Assembly: GCA_947313765.1 (NCBI GenBank)
Contig: CAMZNQ010000267.1
Span: 1-16,803 of the forward strand
Reading direction: 5' to 3'
DNA: 16,803 bases
Source: an uncultured Sulfurovum sp.
GTDB taxonomy: Bacteria; Campylobacterota; Campylobacteria; Campylobacterales; Sulfurovaceae
This document shows positions 15,180 to 16,803 of the stretch, piece by piece. Positions within the stretch are counted from its first letter, which is position 1; each line of letters starts with the position of its first letter. The notes beneath the pieces were generated by a model, which worked only from the letters and a program-made list of their open reading frames with translations, was not told where the DNA came from and searched no databases. The position numbers were made by a program, and so were the translations under genes.

Positions 15180-16391
15180 ATGTCAAAAGAGAAAATAGAG
15201 ATAGCATTAAACGAGATTCAAAGAGGTAGTGCTGAGATTATTGATATGGAGCGTATTGAGAAGCTTGTAACAAGATTTTATGAGACAGGGGAGAGCTACA
15301 CGGTAAAGGCAGGTTTTGACCCAACAGGGGCAGACCTTCATGTGGGACACACTGTTTTAATGCAGAAGTTAAAAGTTTTTCAAAATCATGGTGCTAGAGT
15401 TCAACTTTTAGTAGGAGACTTTACAGCAACCATTGGAGACCCAACAGGAAAGAGTGAGACAAGAAAAGTTCTTGACCGTGATACCATCATGAAAAATGCT
15501 CAAACCTATCAAGACCAAGCTTTTATTATCTTAGATAGAGAGAAGACAGATATTGTATTTAACTCAACATGGCTAGAGGCTTTGGGTGCAACTGGTATGG
15601 TAACATTGACAACTACTTTTAATGTTGCTCGTATGTTGGAGCGTGATGATTTTGAAAAACGCTATAAGTCAGGACAGAGCATATCTATTTCAGAATTTAT
15701 CTATCCTCTACTTCAAGGTTATGACTCTGTTGAGCTTAAATCAGACATTGAGATAGGTGGAACAGACCAAAAGTTCAATCTTCTTATGGGAAGACATCTT
15801 CAAAGAACCTATAATGTAGGAAAAGAACAAGCAGTTCTTATGATGCCTATTTTAGAGGTGCTTGATGGTGTTCAGAAGATGAGTAAATCGTTAAATAACT
15901 ACATTGGTATTACTGAAAAGCCAAAAGATATTTACGGAAAAGTTCTCTCCATTTCAGATGAACTTATGTGGCGATATTATGAGTTGTTGAGTGATAAGAG
16001 TATTGAAGAGATAGAAAAGCTTAAAAAAGATGTATCAGATAGAACTATTCATCCTAAAAAAGCAAAAGAAGATTTAGCTTTAGAGTTAACTACTAGATTT
16101 TATAATGAAGAGTCTGCTACTATGGCTAAGAGTGAATTTGATAATGTTTTTAAATCAAATAAGCTACCTACAGATATACCTGAGTTTGAGATGGAGTCTG
16201 ATATTTGGATTTGTAAAGCACTACAAGATGCAGGACTTGAACCATCAAGCTCTCAAGCACGAAGAGATATTAAACAGGGTGCTGTGCGTATAGACCAAGA
16301 GAAGATTTCTGATGAAAAGATGAATTTAAGCTCTGGCGAGTATATTCTTCAAGTAGGAAAAAGAAAATTTGCAAAAGTAAAGGTAAAGTAG
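15180..16391 (+). CDS. tyrS: Tyrosyl-tRNA synthetase
   Basis: TyrS charges tRNA-Tyr. The 403-residue class I synthetase belongs to the shorter TyrZ-like group. It has the KAGFDPTGADLHVGHTV block with HVGH at 54-57 (the HIGH motif), GDFTATIGDPTGKSE (79-93), the tyrosine-binding QGYDSVELKSDIEIGGTDQKFN region (179-200, described by its ends), and KMSKS at 233-237. The C-terminal S4 RNA-binding domain runs from about 343 to the end (SSSQARRDIKQGAVRID). The ATG has a good GAGGG ribosome site five bases upstream. Its stop TAG shares one base with the GTG of the next gene. The order rsh-tyrS is conserved in the phylum. Confidence 0.97.
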   Translation: MSKEKIEIALNEIQRGSAEIIDMERIEKLVTRFYETGESYTVKAGFDPTGADLHVGHTVLMQKLKVFQNHGARVQLLVGDFTATIGDPTGKSETRKVLDRDTIMKNAQTYQDQAFIILDREKTDIVFNSTWLEALGATGMVTLTTTFNVARMLERDDFEKRYKSGQSISISEFIYPLLQGYDSVELKSDIEIGGTDQKFNLLMGRHLQRTYNVGKEQAVLMMPILEVLDGVQKMSKSLNNYIGITEKPKDIYGKVLSISDELMWRYYELLSDKSIEEIEKLKKDVSDRTIHPKKAKEDLALELTTRFYNEESATMAKSEFDNVFKSNKLPTDIPEFEMESDIWICKALQDAGLEPSSSQARRDIKQGAVRIDQEKISDEKMNLSSGEYILQVGKRKFAKVKVK

Positions 16392-16803
16392 TGTCATTTA
16401 AATCTTTTAAAATTGGGAAATATACCATAGAGAAGCCGATTATTCAAGGTGGAATGGGTGTTGGTATATCATGGGATCAGTTAGCAGGAACAGTTAGTCT
16501 TAATGGAGGGCTAGGTGTAATTTCGGCTGTTGGTACAGGTATATATAACAATAGAGAGTTCTCTAATAAAACTGTTAAAAATAGACCTCATACAGAGTTA
16601 AATTTTTACTCAAGAGATGCATTAATTAATATTTTTAAAAATGCAAGAAAAATCTGTGGAGAAAAACCATTGGCATGTAATATATTATATGCACAGAGTG
16701 GTTATAATCAAACCGTTGTTGATGCTTGTGAAGCAGGTGCTGATATGATTATTACAGGTGCAGGTCTACCTTTAACTATGCCAGAAGCTGCTAAAGATTA
16801 CCC
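16391..16803 (+). CDS. Nitronate monooxygenase-like FMN protein (2-nitropropane dioxygenase family), 5' part
   Basis: The frame opens with GTG at 16391, overlapping the tyrS stop by one base, with an AAAGG ribosome site seven bases before it. It runs to the window edge (137 codons). The N-terminus has the family signature KPIIQGGMGVGISW, then LNGGLGVISAVGTG, and later KPLACNILYA and ADMIITGAGLPLTMPE, which are the strands and FMN-binding loops of the TIM-barrel nitronate monooxygenase/FabK-like group. Members oxidise alkyl nitronates or act as other FMN oxidoreductases; this one could be misannotated as either. A gene of this family follows tyrS in Campylobacter jejuni, so the linkage is conserved, but its physiological substrate is unknown. 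The catalytic His lies beyond the window. Confidence 0.85.
   Translation, partial: MSFKSFKIGKYTIEKPIIQGGMGVGISWDQLAGTVSLNGGLGVISAVGTGIYNNREFSNKTVKNRPHTELNFYSRDALINIFKNARKICGEKPLACNILYAQSGYNQTVVDACEAGADMIITGAGLPLTMPEAAKDY

Overview
The window is a housekeeping stretch of chromosome from a low-GC (about one third G+C by eye) Gram-negative bacterium, most likely a member of the Campylobacterota (former Epsilonproteobacteria). The main evidence is the run pyrH-rpoZ-rsh(spoT)-tyrS-nitronate monooxygenase-like gene, which matches the order I recall from Campylobacter jejuni and Helicobacter pylori, and the run lptE-folC-bactofilin-mfd, which is also typical of that phylum. The small proteins resemble their Campylobacterota relatives (995-residue Mfd, 68-residue omega). 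The genus cannot be fixed from this sequence.

Layout. Positions 3-416 (+) hold the 3' end of a predicted nucleotidyltransferase gene. It converges on a nine-gene run on the minus strand, read from 9500 down to 457: uppS, prepilin peptidase, lptF-like permease, truA, ung, lptE, folC, bactofilin, mfd. Most of these genes overlap or nearly touch. A candidate promoter lies before uppS and a second, apparently leaderless, one at ung. From 9649 (+) come a PhnA-like zinc-ribbon protein and a COG0731-type radical SAM protein. A consensus sigma-70 promoter then drives two non-identical tRNA-Asn genes (11188-11382). The apt gene (-) converges on the tRNAs. Divergent from apt, the run pyrH-rpoZ-rsh-tyrS-(nitronate monooxygenase-like, cut by the window edge) fills the remainder. 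No stretch without a gene exceeds 300 bases.

How the genes fit together. The minus-strand run mixes envelope construction (undecaprenyl-PP synthesis, two parts of the LPS transport machine, a cell-shape bactofilin, a pilin-processing protease) with DNA repair (Mfd, Ung), tRNA pseudouridylation and folate synthesis. The right-hand run couples pyrimidine nucleotide supply, the RNA polymerase omega subunit, the (p)ppGpp enzyme and a tRNA synthetase, so it is a growth-control and translation cluster. The tRNA promoter has a GC-containing discriminator of the kind often under stringent control.

I found no new defence, mobile or biosynthetic system. The signals that deserve a second look are a very strong avoidance of GATC, visible even in Asp codon choice; the absence of the M23 endopeptidase genes normally found between folC and the bactofilin gene; the leaderless-looking ung promoter; a hairpin on the tRNA transcription start; covarying differences between the two tRNA-Asn copies; an anti-Shine-Dalgarno-like tRNA trailer; an omega subunit without the usual N-terminal ppGpp-contacting motif; and a TTG start with a misplaced GGAGG in rsh.
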